A stretch of 6,789 nt of DNA from contig JABJCS010000076.1 of assembly GCA_018665505.1 (NCBI GenBank), positions 1 to 6,789 of the forward strand, written 5' to 3'. Below are positions 6,470 through 6,789 of this stretch, piece by piece; the stretch's first letter is position 1, and the number at the start of each line of letters is the position of its first letter. Position numbers and translations under genes: made by a program. Origin of the DNA: Alphaproteobacteria bacterium (GTDB lineage Bacteria; Pseudomonadota; Alphaproteobacteria; UBA8366). The notes beneath the pieces are model-generated. The model saw nothing but the letters and a program-made list of their open reading frames with translations, was not told where the DNA came from and ran no database searches.

Positions 6470-6544
6470 GCGGGCGTAGCTCAGGGGTAGAGCGCAACCT
6501 TGCCAAGGTTGAAGCCGAGGGTTCGAATCCCTCCGCCCGCTCCA
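6470..6544 (+). tRNA. tRNA-Gly (anticodon GCC)
   Basis: A complete cloverleaf can be folded by eye. The acceptor stem GCGGGCG (6470-6476) pairs with CGCCCGC (6534-6540), the D stem GCTC pairs with GAGC (6479-6493), and the anticodon stem CAACC pairs with GGTTG (6495-6511). The loop TTGCCAA holds anticodon GCC at 6502-6504, and the T arm is GAGGG-TTCGAAT-CCCTC (6517-6533). The discriminator is T (6541), as usual for bacterial tRNA-Gly, and the CCA end (6542-6544) is encoded. It reads glycine codons GGC and GGU. Apparent reading frames across it are spurious. The sequence after the tRNA shows a short TTTT but no hairpin. Confidence 0.97.
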
Positions 6545-6652
6545 ATTTTCCTTGTCGATTAATGTTGTGTAGCAAATGTGTGACGTGATCTGGCGCAATT
6601 ACCGTGCGGCTAGGCGTAAGAGTCGTAAAATTGGCTCAAGTAAATTTAATTA
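6545..6652. other. Spacer between tRNA-Gly and the insertion sequence
   Basis: These 108 bases, AT-rich toward the right end, carry no credible gene. I see no tRNA-like repeat that would mark an integration (att) site and no strong hairpin with a T-tract. The stretch TAAATTTAATTA next to the element suits the AT-rich target choice of many insertion sequences. Confidence 0.4.
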
Positions 6653-6789
6653 GGGGCTGTCCCAGATAACTAGCCCATATTTGTTCTAACCCATTGCCTT
6701 AGCTGCGATAATTGGGCTGATGGGTCACTGTTGTTAAAACGCCACTCGCACTCCTTTAAGAATAGGCCGAAATGGGCCTTTGGAACACC
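6653..6789 (-). mobile_element. End of an IS1595-like insertion sequence (partial, runs off window)
   Basis: The element appears to begin at GGGGCTGTCCCAG (6653-6665), which looks like an IS terminal inverted repeat; the partner repeat lies outside the window. The transposase frame fills the remainder and its stop codon is only 17 nt inside the end, the compact layout of a simple insertion sequence. The AT-rich octamer TTTAATTA just outside (6645-6652) would be the target duplication if the family's usual 8-bp duplication applies. The outer boundary is inferred from the terminus-like sequence and may be off by a few bases. Confidence 0.7.
6670..6789 (-). CDS. IS1595-family-like transposase, C-terminal fragment
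   Basis: Read from the right edge of the window, the minus strand has an open frame of 39 codons ending in TAG at 6670-6672. Its residues include HFGLFLKECEWRFN followed by QLSQLRQWVRTNMG. The E-WRFN segment resembles the conserved C-terminal helix of IS1595-type DDE transposases, where a similar ExxxRFN pattern closes the catalytic domain. The catalytic acids and any N-terminal zinc-binding part would lie beyond the window, so whether the element is intact cannot be told. Family assignment rests on this short piece plus the nearby terminus. Confidence 0.65.
   Translation of the reverse strand, partial: GVPKAHFGLFLKECEWRFNNSDPSAQLSQLRQWVRTNMG

Noticed and set aside
6360..6588. Open frames on both strands running through the tRNA-Gly gene
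   Set aside because: They cross a complete tRNA cloverleaf and have no ribosome site or family resemblance.
6470..6652. tRNA-Gly 3' end as an integration site for a genomic island
   Set aside because: No integrase, no repeated copy of the tRNA 3' end and no other island marker is seen; the nearby element is a simple insertion sequence.
1..6789. CRISPR array, toxin-antitoxin or phage-defence system
   Set aside because: No regularly spaced repeats and no gene with such domains is present; every sizeable real frame is explained by other families.

Overview
The window looks like chromosomal DNA from an alphaproteobacterium, plausibly Rhodospirillales-like or a relative. The evidence is the protein families and their order: a ProX-type prolyl-tRNA deacylase, a thioredoxin-TPR chaperedoxin, a LON-domain-only protein, a Trm112-like protein and a DUF971 protein in a row. 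This arrangement is familiar from that class. Placement below class level is a guess. The first 2 kb look richer in G+C than the remainder, judged by eye only.

Layout. On the plus strand, positions 2-733 hold the C-terminal part of an aminoglycoside-phosphotransferase-fold small-molecule kinase that enters from outside the window. It overlaps by an ATGA junction an enolase homologue (730-2013). That homologue keeps the metal ligands and catalytic lysines of enolase but has changed several substrate-pocket residues, including the His373-equivalent (now Ala). One base after its stop codon, the convergent minus-strand genes begin. Read in their own direction (from 6349 down to 2015) these are: prolyl-tRNA deacylase, CnoX-like chaperedoxin, LON-domain protein, Trm112-like protein, DUF971 protein and pyruvate kinase. 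Gaps are short (an ATGA overlap, about 5, 38 and 59 nt, and 97 nt after the first gene), so this may be one or two transcription units concerned with translation quality control and proteostasis, with pyruvate kinase at the end.

Divergent from the deacylase is a complete tRNA-Gly(GCC) gene with encoded CCA (6470-6544). At 6653 the end of an IS1595-like insertion sequence begins. Its minus-strand transposase C-terminus stops inside the element's terminal sequence, and the rest lies beyond the window.

Most of the window is ordinary housekeeping. The part most worth attention is the translationally coupled kinase plus diverged enolase. The pair suggests that a hydroxylated acid is phosphorylated and then handled by an enolase-type enzyme of altered specificity. 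This is inference; the substrate is unknown.
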